Numbered from the stretch's first letter, positions 33,080-46,300 are shown. The stretch is 64,000 bases of DNA from Morinoia aosen (GCA_030386875.1 CM059563.1:12480001-12544000); one strand, 5' to 3'. Notes: generated by a model from the letters alone, not told the origin. Made by a program: numbers and translations.

Positions 33080-33615
33080 CCTCAAACACAGACTTCTATC
33101 TCAGTACAAATTTCACAGGCAGAAGAAGTCTTCACTCACCAAATCTACTGAAAATCAAGTTATCAAACAAAAAGAAACAAATACGTTTCCTACTACTCAC
33201 AGTCACTCTCTACAATGTCACACACTATACTCTTTATATGCAAAGAAAGCTGAACTACCAGTCAAAACACCTCAGTCAAAACTTGCAAGTCACCACACCA
33301 AAGTCCAATGCTCAGTCTCAACTCTCACGCAACAAAAAAACTACTCTCACGAGCACTCCATACAAAGTCACACACTGTACTCACGTGAATATACAAACTA
33401 TACCATTTTTTAGCAACTTCACTTTAATTCACCACAATATTCGTCGGAGGACCAGAAACACGTGCACACCGCTCGGAACGAAACAACTGTACGAAACGAA
33501 ACAACTGTACTGAGAATAATAACAAAGCAAACAACTTACAGTGTTGCCAAATTTCAGTCAGACTTACAGTTTTGCCAAATCTCTTACAGTATAAATTTCA
33601 GGTACTACATCAAAT

Positions 33616-33973
33616 CCCTCAGGGGGAGACAAATATTGTATCTATGGGAATTAGCGCTCCCAGGGGGACTATGTAAGGGCCTGAGCTAAAGGTTAGGTAG
33701 GCTTTACTTTTGTTGAAATAGAATAGGCTATTGTTTTGTTATGGACCATCTTTTTTCGATTCACTGCTGTCCTGTTTTTCAGCACCTACTACTTTCTTCT
33801 TCAACTTTGATCTTGTTTCATGGACTTCTTTCTCATCTTACTGTTTCTGTGCCCTTTCTGCATAGATTCCACGTTCCCTTAACTCCATACTAAATGGTGC
33901 CTTCTTTTTTCCTCTTTGTATCGCCTTTGTTGCGGATAGGGAGGCATAAACTAACTAATAATCTAATCTAACC
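33616..33973 (+). repeat. SINE-like element, family 1, with target duplication
   Basis: Flanked by ACTACATCAAAT (33604-33615 and 33974-33985). Starts CCCTCAGGGGG and ends TAATCTAATCTAACC. The 12-bp duplication shows copying by target-primed insertion. No ORF; no clear RNA polymerase III boxes recognised. Confidence 0.9.
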
Positions 33974-34464
33974 ACTACATCAAATTGGCAGAAAATGCTT
34001 ATCTATGACCACCAGTAAAGATATATTATTAAAACATCATTTGGGCAGTTGAAGGTGATGCATATGCATTTTAAACTAAATGAAATATCAAAACATGAAA
34101 CCACAGAAAATGAAAAAATGTCCAACCATAGGAAACCATGAACTAAGGGATATGGTGTTTTATTTTATAATCTGACATGGAAACAAAGATTGTAAAGTGG
34201 TTCTTTTCCCTACTGAGTTATTTTAAAACAAAATATGTAGAAAAGTTGAATATCCACTCTTTAGTCATGTTTTTTATAAAAAAGTTTTTTTTATAAAAAA
34301 TGGCATGTTTTTTTTAAAGTCATATCTCTAAACCCATCCCAACGTAACCTAAGGTAACCTAACGCAACGTAATACAACCTAACGTTGATTTGAGCGCATT
34401 AGAGCTGTGAGAAAAGATTCTATTGCAGTCTCCTCTCAATTTCCTGATTGAAAGACTAAAAATG

Positions 34465-34590
34465 CGGTAATTAACCTACAGCTATAACTCGTTAAATACT
34501 CATATACGACAAAAAGTGTGTAGAAGAAAAGTTGTTTATTTTGATCTCATTACCATGATGAAAGCAACAAAAACTAGAAAATCAATTATT
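34465..34590. mobile_element. Fragment of the long-TIR MITE family (reverse)
   Basis: Shares 'gctataactcgttaaatact', 'gtgtagaagaaaagttgttt' and 'attttgatctcattaccat' with the right arms at 16.2 and 17.2 kb. Confidence 0.5.
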
Positions 34591-34633
34591 GTCCTGTGGC
34601 AAACGAATACCACCTATTTTTTAGCAGTATTAA

Positions 34634-35474
34634 CCCGTCTCCACATGGCCGACCTACCGGGAGGTTTGAAGAAAATGGGTCAACTGTGCAACTTACTGTA
34701 CATTCATTAATCATGTTAGAAGTTTCATTGGGGGTTCATTGTAAAGAGAGAGAGTTGCTCTTTCTGTCAGTGGGGAAAAAAATGCTGCTACCCCAACAAA
34801 AATCTACGAAATTTGAGTTTTTATTTCGGTGAAATACAAAAAAACAGAAATCAGAAAATCACTGGCCATTTTTTATTTATTGCACTTTCATGTTTTTTTA
34901 TGATGCATTTTCATAGATTTTGAGTTGCTGAATCTTGTGGTATGTGAATTTTTTTTCAGGTCCAATAGTTCCGGAGTTATGTGCATTATATGTAATACAC
35001 AGTTTTTATTTTTTAGTTCATTTTGTGTATAGGCTGTTATCAAGCAGTTTCATTGCTTGTAAAGAGTTTGATATGCATAGAGCTTTTCCTCCCAAATACA
35101 ATGGTGGTATTATTTTTTGCCTAGGAGTAAATCTGTGGATTTGGACTCCCATTTTTGGAACAAAAAACATAAAAAAATAAAAATGATGGCGACCTTCTAA
35201 GAGGCAGAGTGTGTGCTGGTATGCCTCAGCTACACTGCTGGCCTTCTAAGAGGTTGTGCAGCGCCGGTAGCTACACTCTAGACTGAGCAAAAGAATTCAT
35301 ACAGATTTGAGCTTGTTACCTCTCCTTCCATGTTCCCCCCACCTAATTTTACCTTACACCAATGAATAGCGCTCAACGAGACGCTTAAGATTATAAATGG
35401 CAACCCTAGGTTTGCTGATGTGAAACATGTACTAACTTTGCCGACCTTCTAAGAGTCCAGGACGTGGCGACGGG
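34634..35474. mobile_element. TTAA-type piggyBac-like MITE (841 bp)
   Basis: Left TTAA at 34630-34633 then CCCGTCTCCAC; right end GTGGCGACGGG followed by TTGA, one change from TTAA. Subterminal copies of 'GACCTTCTAAGAG' occur at about 35190, 35242 and 35439. No transposase ORF. Confidence 0.6.
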
Positions 35475-35479
35475 TTGAA

Positions 35480-36269
35480 AAACAGTGGCATGTCATACGT
35501 GTTGTATATGACTGGTACGAGCTATCTTTAAAGGTTGGATGAAGAGTGCAACGTGAAATGTTGTTGCCATAGAATAATTTTTATGTGAAGGGGGATTAAG
35601 AGTCACTGAGTTTGAGTAGTCATTTAATACCTGAATGAAATTTTTATGACTCTTTACTAATGAAGGGTTATTAATATCAATTTGGCTCTCCCACAGATAT
35701 AATAGTAAATATTGCGTGCAACAACCCCCGAGTATTTTCCTCTGTTGAATCTGGTACACAGACAAGAAACTTGAGGAAATCATTGTGTTTTATGTGTGTA
35801 GGTTTAAAAAATTGTAGGCCAAAACCAAGGCATTAACTGCAATTGACCCTCGCTTTCAATTTTTAGAATTCACTCAGAAATAAGGATTTCCGTAAACACT
35901 CGGAACACAACCATGGATTGCTTCAATTATGACATCGCTGAAAACATAAGGGAAATTCAAATCTTGAAGTAAATTATGTCTCTGGCCTATGTATTTACAA
36001 CTACATATTTTTCAAATCATAAAAAATGGAATATATCCTGATTTTTCTTCTAAATATTTAAAATTTAGTATTAAAATGTTTAAAGAATAACAAGCTTCGA
36101 AACTTGTACATATTTATGATATGAAGAGACCATAAAGCTTTATTAGTACCAAATGAGTATTTACTGCTTTTAATCTGTTTTCTTAAAAAATTAGTAGATA
36201 GTCTTGCATATTTATATGGTTGGTGGTCAGCATTTATTTTTTCTTTTCAGAAATGGATGTAAACCAAAA
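35480..36269. other. Intergenic DNA, nothing assigned
   Basis: AT-rich; no supported ORF. A short segment at 35508-35545 resembles 13305-13345 (gactggtacgag.tatct..ggttgga.gaa), a possible fragment of a dispersed repeat. Confidence 0.4.
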
Positions 36270-36273
36270 TTAA

Positions 36274-37097
36274 CCCGCGCACTGTAACTGGTCGCCTCAT
36301 TTACCAGGCTCACTGGTTGCCAGACGTAAGGCATAACCCCAAGTTGTTATACACCAAAATGATCGTCTCAGCGAGTGCTACACAGCTGGAGCCAGAAACC
36401 CCCACATTGTGGGGGTTAAGGCAGAGCTCCAACCACTTGGAAGTTGGGAGGGGTAAGCACAGTCAGTGTGGTAAATGAGGCGACCGTGAGAGGGTGTGCG
36501 TGCGAACAGTCAGTGGCAGCCTCAGTTACCAGCGAAACTACTCAGGGCCTTATTTCGCCTTATTTCGTAAAAATGGCAAATAAGACAAATCTGAAGTCAG
36601 TAGCGTGTAGAGCAGTATTTTATTCATATTGTGTGAAAATTACAAGTTTCGAAACACTATACTTACAGTAATATAACCAGACATGCAAACATGCATTTAT
36701 GTAGGAACTAAAACGAAGAATGGATAACACCTAGTAGACATAAATGGTCATAACTTTTTTTCTAATTGTTGTAGAGGAAAAATAAAAACATCAGCAGGTT
36801 TGGAAGGATTTTCTGCATAAAATAGCAGTGAAAAACATTACATTGTTCCCAAAACACAAAAATGGCCATTGATCTCTTTGAAGCAATGTTGTGCAAAAAT
36901 CTACGGAGTTTGACTCCATATTACAAAGAAACGGTTCAAGTTATCAAAAATCTGACAACATCAAAGTGTAAAGCAACATTTTTTACTCATTACTTCATAT
37001 TTTTACATCTCTGCCTATTACGGTAAGTGAACAGGGAACGGCAGAGTAACGCGGGTAAATTGACTACTTTTCTGAGGGATGCGCGACCGTGCGCGGG
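36274..37097. mobile_element. TTAA-flanked piggyBac-like MITE (824 bp)
   Basis: TTAA at 36270-36273 and 37098-37101. Inverted termini are CCCGCGCAC on both ends. An inner inverted pair (GGTCGCCTCATTTACCA at 36288 and its complement at 36472) and the palindrome CCCCCACATTGTGGGGG lie inside. No ORF. Confidence 0.75.
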
Positions 37098-37101
37098 TTA
37101 A

Positions 37102-37866
37102 CATCATAGTTTGTGGAATAAGATGAAGCAAAATTCAACTTGATTTTCATGATAGAGAAATTTAGAGCCTTTTTTGGTCCAATTTGCCATAAAAATTGCA
37201 CATTCTGTTTTGCAGATTTATTCAACTTCATTTTAAAGTTTAAAAGCAATATTTTTATGGTTTATCTAAGCAATTTGAAGAAGATTTTCCCTTGATATTG
37301 AGTTATTTCTAACTGCTAATAATAATTTGATGAACAATCAGTTTCAAGATTATATATTAATTATAAAAACATCCTGACCCAACCAAGCAGGAGTGGCCTA
37401 ATTTTTTTTGCATGACTTTACAGTGATGTGCATGGCAAGATTATTTTTTGTTTTGTATTATTTTCCTCATTCTGAACTTGAAAATTTTCTTATCCATTAA
37501 TACCAAATGATAAAAAATTTAAATTCTGGACTTAGATAAGGCCGTAGTGAGAGGAGATGCTTGCCCACTGTACCACTCACTCTCTGTGGCTTTGTTCATG
37601 GATCTTGTAAATGTTTTCAATGAAATAAAATTAAAAAAAATTATCTGCTAATTTTTGTTAATCAATAGAAAATTATGTTTGAAAAATTTCCAAGAAAATT
37701 AGTTACCAATTTTACATCTAGAGTAAGAGTATCAATAAATTGTATTGTCTTCCTTGTTTGTTGCATCATTTCCAAGGTGGTTATTAGAAAAAAGTTTATT
37801 TTTTGATTTATTCAAGTAGAGTGTATTATTAGGGAGCAAGTGTATTTGAAAGATACGCTTAATTCC
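37102..37866. other. Intergenic DNA, nothing assigned
   Basis: AT-rich with no supported coding region or repeat. Confidence 0.45.
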
Positions 37867-37870
37867 TTAA

Positions 37871-38322
37871 CCCTTTAACCTCTACATTTTGTACTCATGT
37901 TACCGTTATCACAACCACCATCATTAAACTGGCACCAGCATCAGATATTCACCAATTTCAGGATGAAGAAGGAACTGCCACTCGACAGTGCAGTCCAAAA
38001 AACACTTCAGGGAACTAATTTTACAAGAAATACAATGTATTGAGGCTATTTTTAAAGGAGGACCGTACAGTCCACTTGGGCGTTGACCCCTTCCCCAACA
38101 TTTTTTTCATAAACGTTTCTTTTTCAGACTAATGTTTTAATTTTGACGAGAATGCTCGTTTCACACATAGAATGGCTTACAAAGGCTTGAAATCAACAAA
38201 TATATACGTATGTAGCTAGCTTTTGGAAGTAAAGTTTTAGATGAGTATACTCGTCAACAACTGAAAAATAACATTTTGTGAAAACGAGTATACTCGTTTC
38301 TGCCAGGGAAGGAGTTAAAGGG
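37871..38322. mobile_element. TTAA-flanked piggyBac-like MITE (452 bp)
   Basis: TTAA at 37867-37870 and 38323-38326; both termini read CCCTTTAAC. Internal palindromes ACGAGAATGCTCGT and ACGAGTATACTCGT recur at about 38149, 38242 and 38284. Confidence 0.75.
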
Positions 38323-38326
38323 TTAA

Positions 38327-39727
38327 ATGTAGGCTGTTGCAGTGTAGGTCAAATTTTGTTCAGTTCAGTAGTACTCTGTGAATAAAGTGGAACACAAAAT
38401 TGAAGCCAAATGCTTGAATAACAGCATAGAAACTTTAAAATATCCAATAAGTTCATCTTATCTACCAACAAAAACATGTGGATCCTAGCCAAATCATTTC
38501 TATAAAACATCATTATGTCTCTGAAATAAAATATCAAATGTCAGTGAATTAGAAACATTTAGAATATATAAGAAAAACAAAATTGTGCAAGTTTATCTTG
38601 ATGTTGTTTTGTTGCTTTTTATTGATCTTCTAATTTTTTTCAAAGATATAAGATATTTTCAAAACTAAAAATGGATCTAGTCTATAAAACTTTTCCTATT
38701 TCTAAATTTGATTACCTATCTTAGAATTGTGTTTTCTACCATGTTATTATTAAATTTGTAATTCATCTATGAGTACATCAATAATTTGTTTAGATAAAGC
38801 TCTATCTTCATCTGTATCATTCATATTAGTGCAGCATTTTTAAGATACATATTGTTATTAATTGCTTGAGACTCTTGATGTTAGAACATAGTCAAAAAAA
38901 ATTTATGATAGTTAAAAATTTATTGCCAAGAAATCTTCAAGGTAGTTTGAATGATCCACATTTTGTACATCTACTCTTGATATGCTGTGCCTTGTAGTGG
39001 TACATAGAGATGACAAAGCTTGTGGGGTATGGAGGAAATTTTTTGTGTCAAAGCTTGCTGGCATAAATTATATTGGAATTTTGAGAGAACATTTAGAATG
39101 TGTTGAGATTTATTGCTATGACCTCATTAAGTGTTTTTAAGTCATTCAAAATTAGTTTTCCTTTATAGTTAAATCTTTTTCCTTACTTAGAGCTCATATT
39201 GACAATAATGCTGTTTTTGTAATAATGAAGCTGTTTTAAAGATAGAAATTTGCCATCAGTACTTTTGCATGTTATAATTTTTTTGACATCTTTTGATGCA
39301 TTTCTATTATTTTAGATTACCCAAGGAAATTTTTTATAATTTAGCATGGACAAAATGTCCAAAATGTTTAAAGATTTCAATATAATGTTTTACAGTCTCA
39401 TAAATTTGATCACCTCTTATTATTACTACTGAGGTTGTGTGTATAATTGGAATTTTTTGTGATCTTCAACTCTGCACGATATATGTATATTGTGTGTTAG
39501 ATGCAATCTACTTATGCTGAAATTTTGTCCACAGCTTTTATTGAAGACCACTATTGATATTCTGTGGTCCTAAAAGATGATGTCAAAAAACTTATCTACC
39601 ATCTCTTTGATGGGTAGGAGGTGAGTTCCTATGTTAGAAATTTTAAATGAATTAGTGTTATGAAATATTGAATTAGAGACAGTATAATTCTTTGACCAGA
39701 TTTTCATTTGTCATTATACTGCTGCTC
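38327..39727. other. Gene-poor AT-rich DNA upstream of NFU1
   Basis: No supported ORF. It may contain an untranslated exon or the promoter of NFU1, but I cannot point to one. Confidence 0.4.
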
Positions 39728-40095
39728 AGAAGAATAGAACTATTGTATCCATGCAATTTAGCACTCACAGGAAGAATATATAAGATTTCAAACTGAAGGT
39801 TAGATGGGCTTTCCTTTTGTTGAAGTAGAATAAGTATTACCTTTTGTTGTTGAACACTTTTTAGGTTCACTGTTGTCCTTTTTTTTCAGCATCCATTTCT
39901 TTCTTCTTTAATATTTTTCTTGTTTCATAAATTTCCTTAGAATTTTCTATTTCCATGTGCAGTGCAAGGTGTGGGAATACACTTGACCATAGATTTTGTG
40001 TTTTAAATGGTGCTTTTCTTTTTTATCTATTGTAAACATCTCTGTTGGAGTTCGGAAGGCTTAAACTAATTTTTGTTCAAATCTTTTAATCTGGA
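39728..40095 (+). repeat. SINE-like element, family 1, diverged
   Basis: Order of blocks as in the other copies: 'aactattgtatccatg', 'aggttagatgggctttcctt', 'gttcactgttgtcc', 'catagattttgtgtttta' and a TTTTAATCTGG tail. It ends about 85 bp before the NFU1 start codon. Confidence 0.65.
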
Positions 40096-40179
40096 GATAT
40101 AATAAATTTTATGATTGACAGCTAATACTTACAATGTATTTAGGGAAGTGAGTGATTGTGGTATTTTACTTTCTTTACC

Positions 40180-40395
40180 ATGAAACATTTCTTTTTCAGG
40201 TTGTGGCTAGGTTTGGCAGTGTCCAACAGTCAAAACAAACTGCGCAACTTCACTACAGTTGCACCGAAAGTGTCAACGCAGTTCACTAAACAGGTGCAAC
40301 CTCATTGTGTTGGATGGCAGCCTAAGAGGACCATGTTCATACAGGTCCAGGATACTCCTAATCCAAACTCTCTCAAGTTTGTCCCTGGGGTTCAG
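40180..40395 (+). CDS. NFU1: NFU1 exon 1 (presequence and start of Nfu N domain)
   Basis: 72 codons ending ..SLKFVPGVQ at CAG|GTGAGC. The last 21 exonic bases and this donor are the template of the 62-bp tandem array that follows. If the acceptor at 40199 is used instead, coding begins within this exon at phase 2. Confidence 0.85.
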
Positions 40396-43300
40396 GTGAG
40401 CTCTGATGTTGGATTGCAGGTTGTATTTACTGCATAGAGTTTGTGCCTGAGGTTCAGGTGAGCCGTACTGCTGGATTGCAAGTTGTATTTGCTGCTTAGA
40501 GTTTGTCCCTGGGGTTCAGGTGAGCTGTAATGTTGGATTGCAGGTTGTATTTGCTGCTTAGAGTTTGTCCCTGGGGTTCAGGTAAGCCGTACTGCTGGAT
40601 TGCAGGTTGTATTTGCTGCTTAGATTTTGTCCCTGTGGTTCAGGTGAGCCGTACTGCTGGATTGCAAGTTGTATTTACTGCATAGAGTTTGTCTCTGGGG
40701 TTCATGTGAGCTGTACTGCTGGATTGCAAGTTGTATTTGCTGCTTAGAGTTAGTCCCTGGGGTTCAGGTGAGCTGTAACGTTGGATTGCAGGTTGTATTT
40801 GCTGCTTAGAGTTTGTCTCTGGGGTTCAGGCGAGCCGCACTGCTGAATTGCAAGTTGTATTTACTGCATAGATTTTGTCTCTGTGGTTCAGGTGAGCCCT
40901 ACTCCTGGATTGCAAGTTGTATTTACTGCATAGAGTTTGTCTCTGTGGTTCAGGTGAGCCGTACTGCTGGATTGCAAGTTGTATTTGCTGCATAGAGTTT
41001 GTCTCTGGGGTTCAGGTGAGCCGTACTGCTGGATTGCAAGTTGTATTTGCTGCATAGAGTTTGTCTCTGGGGTTCAGGTGAGCCGTACTGCTGGATTGCA
41101 AGTTGTATTTGCTGCTTAGAGTTTGTCTCTGTGGTTCAGGTGAGCTGTACTGCTGGATTGCAAGTTGTATTTACTGCATAGAGTTTGTCTCTGGGGTTCA
41201 GGTGAGCCGTACTGCTGGATTGCAAGTTGTATTTACTGCATAGAGTTTGTCTCTGGGGTTCAGGTGAGCCGTACTGTTGGATTGCAAGTTGTATTTACTG
41301 CATAGAGTTTGTCTCTGGGGTTCAGGTGAGCCGTACTGCTGGATTGCAAGTTGTATTTGCTGCTTAGAGTTTGTCTCTGTGGTTCAGGTGAGCCGAACTG
41401 CTGGATTGCAAGTTGTATTTACTGCATAGAGTTTGTCCCTGTGGTTCAGGTGAGCCGTACTGCTGGATTGCAAGTTGTATTTACTGCATAGAGTTTGTCC
41501 CTGGGGTTCAGGTGAGCCGTACTGCTGGATTGCAAGTTGTATTTGCTGCATAGAGTTTGTCTCTAGGGTTCAGGTGAGCCGTACTGCTGGATTGCAAGTT
41601 GTATTTGCTGCTTAGAGTTTGTCTCTGTGGTTCAGGTGAGCCGTACTGCTGAATTGCAAGTTGTATTTACTGCATAGAGTTTGTCTCTGGGGTTCAGGTG
41701 AGCCGTACTGCTGGATTGCAAGTTGTATTTACTGCATAGAGTTTGTCTCTGGGGTTCAGGTGAGCCGTACTGCTGGATTGCAAGTTGTATTTACTGCATA
41801 GAGTTTGTCTCTTGGGTTCAGGTGAGCCGTACTGCTGGATTGCAAGTTGTATTTGCTGCTTAGAGTTTGTCTCTGTGGTTCAGGTGAGCCGAACTGCTGG
41901 ATTGCAAGTTGTATTTACTGCATAGAGTTTGTCCCTGTGGTTCAGGTGAGCCGTACTGCTGGATTGCAAGTTGTATTTACTGCATAGAGTTTGTCCCTGT
42001 GGTTAAGGTGAGCCGTACTGCTGGATTGCAAGTTGTATTTACTGCATAGAGTTTGTCCCTGTGGTTCAGGTGAGCCGTACTGCTGGGTTGCAAGTTGTAT
42101 TTACTGCATAGAGTTTGTCCCTGTGATTCAGGTGAGCCGTACTGCTGGATTGCAAGTTGTATTTACTGCATAGAGTTTGTCCCTGTGGTTCAGGTGAGCC
42201 GTACTGCTGGATTGCAAGTTGTATTTACTGCATAGAGTTTGTCCCTGTGGTTCAGATAACTGTACTGTTCCATTGTAGGTTGCATTTGCTGCGTAGCGTT
42301 GATGCAGAAAAACATTACATTGAATCATTCTATTAGTGGTTGTTATGATAAATCATCGATACATAGTAGTGTATGTGAAATTCTGAACTAACTGTTAGAA
42401 AGTCAAGTAAATTTAATTTTATCATTAGAAAATTTTAACTTTTTTTATGTGAGACTTTAGGTTTGTTTTGAAAAAGTACTTATACTATTTCCACAGCTTG
42501 ATCACCAGGATTTAAATCTATGCTCTGCTTAGAATTTGTTCTAATGCAATACACACCATCGAAGAATTAAATATTTTCATAATAAAAAAAAGATTTAGGG
42601 TGCTTGCTGTTTTCTGTTTGCACAACTTATTAAATGTTTATCATCCTATTCCCTATAAAATGATCTGTCTGTAATTTAAACTTGAAGGCCATTATCTTTT
42701 ATTCACCCTAATTAAAAAATATAGAGAATTGTGAACTATATTAGAGCTTTCAAGTTATTTTGTGTGGAAATAGCCTTTCTTAACTCCAGGTACTCGAGAG
42801 TGGCACTGCCGACTTCCCTAACACTGAAAGTGCCAAGCAGTCTCCTCTCGCCAAGCTTCTTTTTAGGATACCTGGAGTGCGTGGAGTATTTTTTGCCCAG
42901 GACTTCATCACTTTAACAAAGGTAAGATCTGGCCTTTAAAAGTGTGGTAAACTACTGATAATTGCAGCTTTAGCTTTTGTCAGGCATTTTTATTAAATTT
43001 GCTGCTACTTTTTAGTTGCTGCTGTATTAGTGTAGTGTTGTGTTGTTTTTGCTTACTAATTTTAATTTTTGATTTGCTTACTAACTGATGAAACATTGAA
43101 TGATTGCTGATTACATTAGCAATCATTCACTGTAGTATGGTGTCAACATGGATGGTCCTCAAACCGTTTATCATTTTGATATATCAGATAGATGTATGTC
43201 TTTAGTTTGGTGTATTAATTTGCTTCACTTTCACTGTCACTTCGAAAAATGCCTTGCATTAGGTAACTTAGTGAATAGATTTGTGACATTATTCTAGCTG

Positions 43301-46300
43301 ATTGTTTACATGTGCTAGTAATGCTTTGCTGTCTGATTCTGTGAGTGTAGGAAAGTGTCTTCATGTAATTGGAGTTCACATGTAGTAGTGCAAGCAAACT
43401 GAAACGGTTATTTTTTTACTGATACATTCTTCTCAGGGGGCTGTAACTATTGTATCTATGGGAATTGGCTTTCCCAGAGGGATTATGCAAGGTCCTGAGC
43501 TCAAGGTTAGGTAGGCCTTCTTTTTGTTAGAATAGCTTTTTTTTTGTTATGGACCATCTTTTTTTGGTTCACTGTTGTCCTATTTTTCAGCGACTACTAT
43601 CTTCTTCAACTTTCATCTTGTTTCATGAACTTCTTTCTTAGCTTACTGTTTTTATGCACTGTGTGTGTAGATTCTGCATTCCCTTAACTCCATACTAGAT
43701 GGTGCCTTCATCCTTTCTCTCTTTGAACATCTTTGTTGTGGTAAAATGAGGCTAAAACTTTCTTATAATCTATCAATTACTGATACATCTGTACTTGGTA
43801 CACTCCCCACAGGGCAAGGATAGGTAATCGGCTTAGATTGGTCTATCCTAAACCACTAAGACTTGTGGGCCCAGGGGTAATAATGTTTAGTTATCTCGGT
43901 TATAGATGGGCTACCGGAATGTCTATCTTTCGTACCCACTTCAAATTTTTTAGTGCGTGCCCACTTCAAATTTTTTAGTGTGTGCCCACTTCAAATTTTT
44001 TAGTGTGTGCCCACTTCAAATTTTTTAGTGCGTGCCCACTTCAAATTTTTTAGTGCGTGCCCACTTCAAATTTTTTAGTGCATGCCCGCTTCAAATTTTT
44101 TAGTGCATGCCCACTTCAAATTTTTTAGTGCCTGCCCACTTCAAATTTTTTATTGCGTGCCCACTTTAATTCTTTTAGTACCCACTTTATAATTCTTTTT
44201 AGTGCCCACTTTATAATACTTTTTAGTGCCCACTTTATAATTCTTTTTAGTGCCCACTTTATAATTCTTTTTAGTGCCCACTTTGTAATTCTTTTTAGTG
44301 CCCACTTTATAATTCTTTTCAGTGCCCACTTTATAATTCTTTTTAGTGCCCACTTTATAATTCTTTTTAGTGCCCACTTTATAATTCTTTTTAGTGCCCA
44401 CTTTATAATTCTTTTTAGTGCCCACTTTATAATTCTTTTTAGTGCCCACTTTATAATTCTTTTTAGTGCCCACTTTATAATTCTTTTTAGTGCCCACTTT
44501 ATAATTCTTTTTAGTGCTCACTTTATAATTCTTTTTAGTGCTCACTTTATAATTCTTTTTAGTGCCCACTTTATAATTCTTTTTAGTGCCCACTTTAATT
44601 CTTTTAGTGCCTGCTTTAATTCTTGCCATACGTCAAACATGTAGTTCACAAAAGGTACCTATGCTGTTAAATAGCTGAAAAAGTAAAGAATTAGGTTACA
44701 CTGATAGCATGGTACAGGTTGTAGATGAAAAATTGTCTTGTATTTCCTAATTTACTCAACAGTATTGGGTATCATCTGGTTCACCAACTAAAATTGTATT
44801 TAGAAATGAAAAAACACTTCAAGGTTGTTTTTCTTTTTTATATAAATGAGATTTATTGCAATTTTTGGATGTAACATTTTTTACGGAGTGTTTAAGATCT
44901 GCCTTGGACTTTACAAGTGTCTGCTTGTGCAATAAATTATACATGTAATTGGGCTAGTAATTGTTGATGCATATCATATGAAACTTGAAACTGTAGTGTA
45001 AAAATTAGGAAATCAAGTGCTGTGTGCTTCATTGCTTAAATTTTTTCACAGAAAAGAAGCTTACATGTTACAATTAGCTTGTAAGGGGATAATAACTGTG
45101 AATCAACTGCAGCACAGTAATTAGTTCTAGGCTTTGTCTCCGTATCAAAGATGTTTTTGCAGAGGGAAGAGATTGGGTTATTTAGTATGGACTGAGGAAA
45201 ACGTGCAATCCATGCACAAGGTGTATTCCCCCACAAGATACTTTGTGCATTCTAGAGCAAGTTAGCCAAAAGGAAGAAAAGACAAATAAGAGGTAGAAAA
45301 GAAGGTATGAAAATTGAACAGTGCAAAGTGGGCAAGAAAGAAGTTATGACGGCCTGTATATAGGTGAAGTAACCAAACAGTTTTTTCCCTGAGGGCGCCA
45401 GTTCTCATAGCATAGGATAGGAAAACCTAACTAACCTAAAGTATTGCCGGTACAATGTTTTCTTCTGGTGTAATGTAATGGTTTTATGAAAAGAATATTA
45501 AATCATCGTATAGTCAATTTTTTTAATTCTGTGGATTGATTTTTTCTATGGATTGATTTTGATTGATATGGATTGATTTTTTCTATGGATTGATTTCTTC
45601 CTTGCATTCCATACCATCATGTATTCCCTCGGAAGGCAAAGGCTTGGCAATAGGTTTAGGTTAGTTACGCTTATCTATCCTATACTATGGAAACTGGTGC
45701 CTCAAGGGTAGATACTATTTATTAAGTCACATCAGTTACAAATAAGCGTTCAGAATTTTTGTTTTTCATGCCCGCTATACACTCAGTTTTCATGTCTTAT
45801 TCACTACCTCCTCTTTGTTTTTTTTCATTTCTTCCTAACTCGCTGTTTCTATGATGTTACTGTGCGTAAAATACGTTGAGTGTGTTGTTTCTATGTGCAG
45901 GGGATCCTGTGTGGGAATACACCTTGTGCATAGATTCCTTGTTTTATACTGTCCATACTTCATTTCACTCTCAAGAGGTTGCTTTTAATGTGGCTGAGCG
46001 TCCTTAACTTGGCTAATATAATAATAGCAAATATGTGTTCAATTATGTTTATTTTACATTTTGTTCTCCAAATATTGTGCTAGGAAGCTTTGTTGTATTG
46101 ATGAACCTTCTTGATAAACTCGCATGTTGAATATTGTAAGGTCAATACTTAACTACATCTAAAATTCCTTGTTTTAGAGTGGCCAATCACTATATGTAAT
46201 TTTTTATTATTCATTAATATTTTCTGCCTAAAATTTCTAGTTTCTCAATTCAATGAAGAAACTACAATAACCTGACGTATGTAAACAGGCTGACGACGAT

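Larger units (their letters stand above)
28271..33540 (-). mobile_element. CR1-like non-LTR retrotransposon, nearly complete
   Basis: About 5.3 kb. 5'UTR to about 33540 (it includes a short GTACAGTTGTTTCGT duplication), ORF1, ORF2, a 3'UTR of about 240 bp and a short (TTCAAG)n tail at 28271-28282. An esterase plus PHD-like ORF1 with an APE endonuclease/RT ORF2 is the CR1-group layout. Truncated relatives occur at 14.5-20.5 kb. No target duplication was found, which is common for CR1. Confidence 0.9.

Noticed and set aside
31937..33513. Long plus-strand ORFs (304, 377 and 177 codons)
   Set aside because: Antisense shadows of the CR1-like ORF1, rich in His/Ser/Phe from the reverse of its codons.
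40376..42297. CRISPR array or coding repeat protein
   Set aside because: Direct tandem repeats with no spacers, in a eukaryotic intron, with a stop in each unit; it is a minisatellite.
44150..44644. 159-163-codon repetitive ORFs (KKNYKVGT and ILFSAHFI repeats)
   Set aside because: A 24-bp tandem period keeps every frame open; both strands show it and no start or splice context supports a protein.
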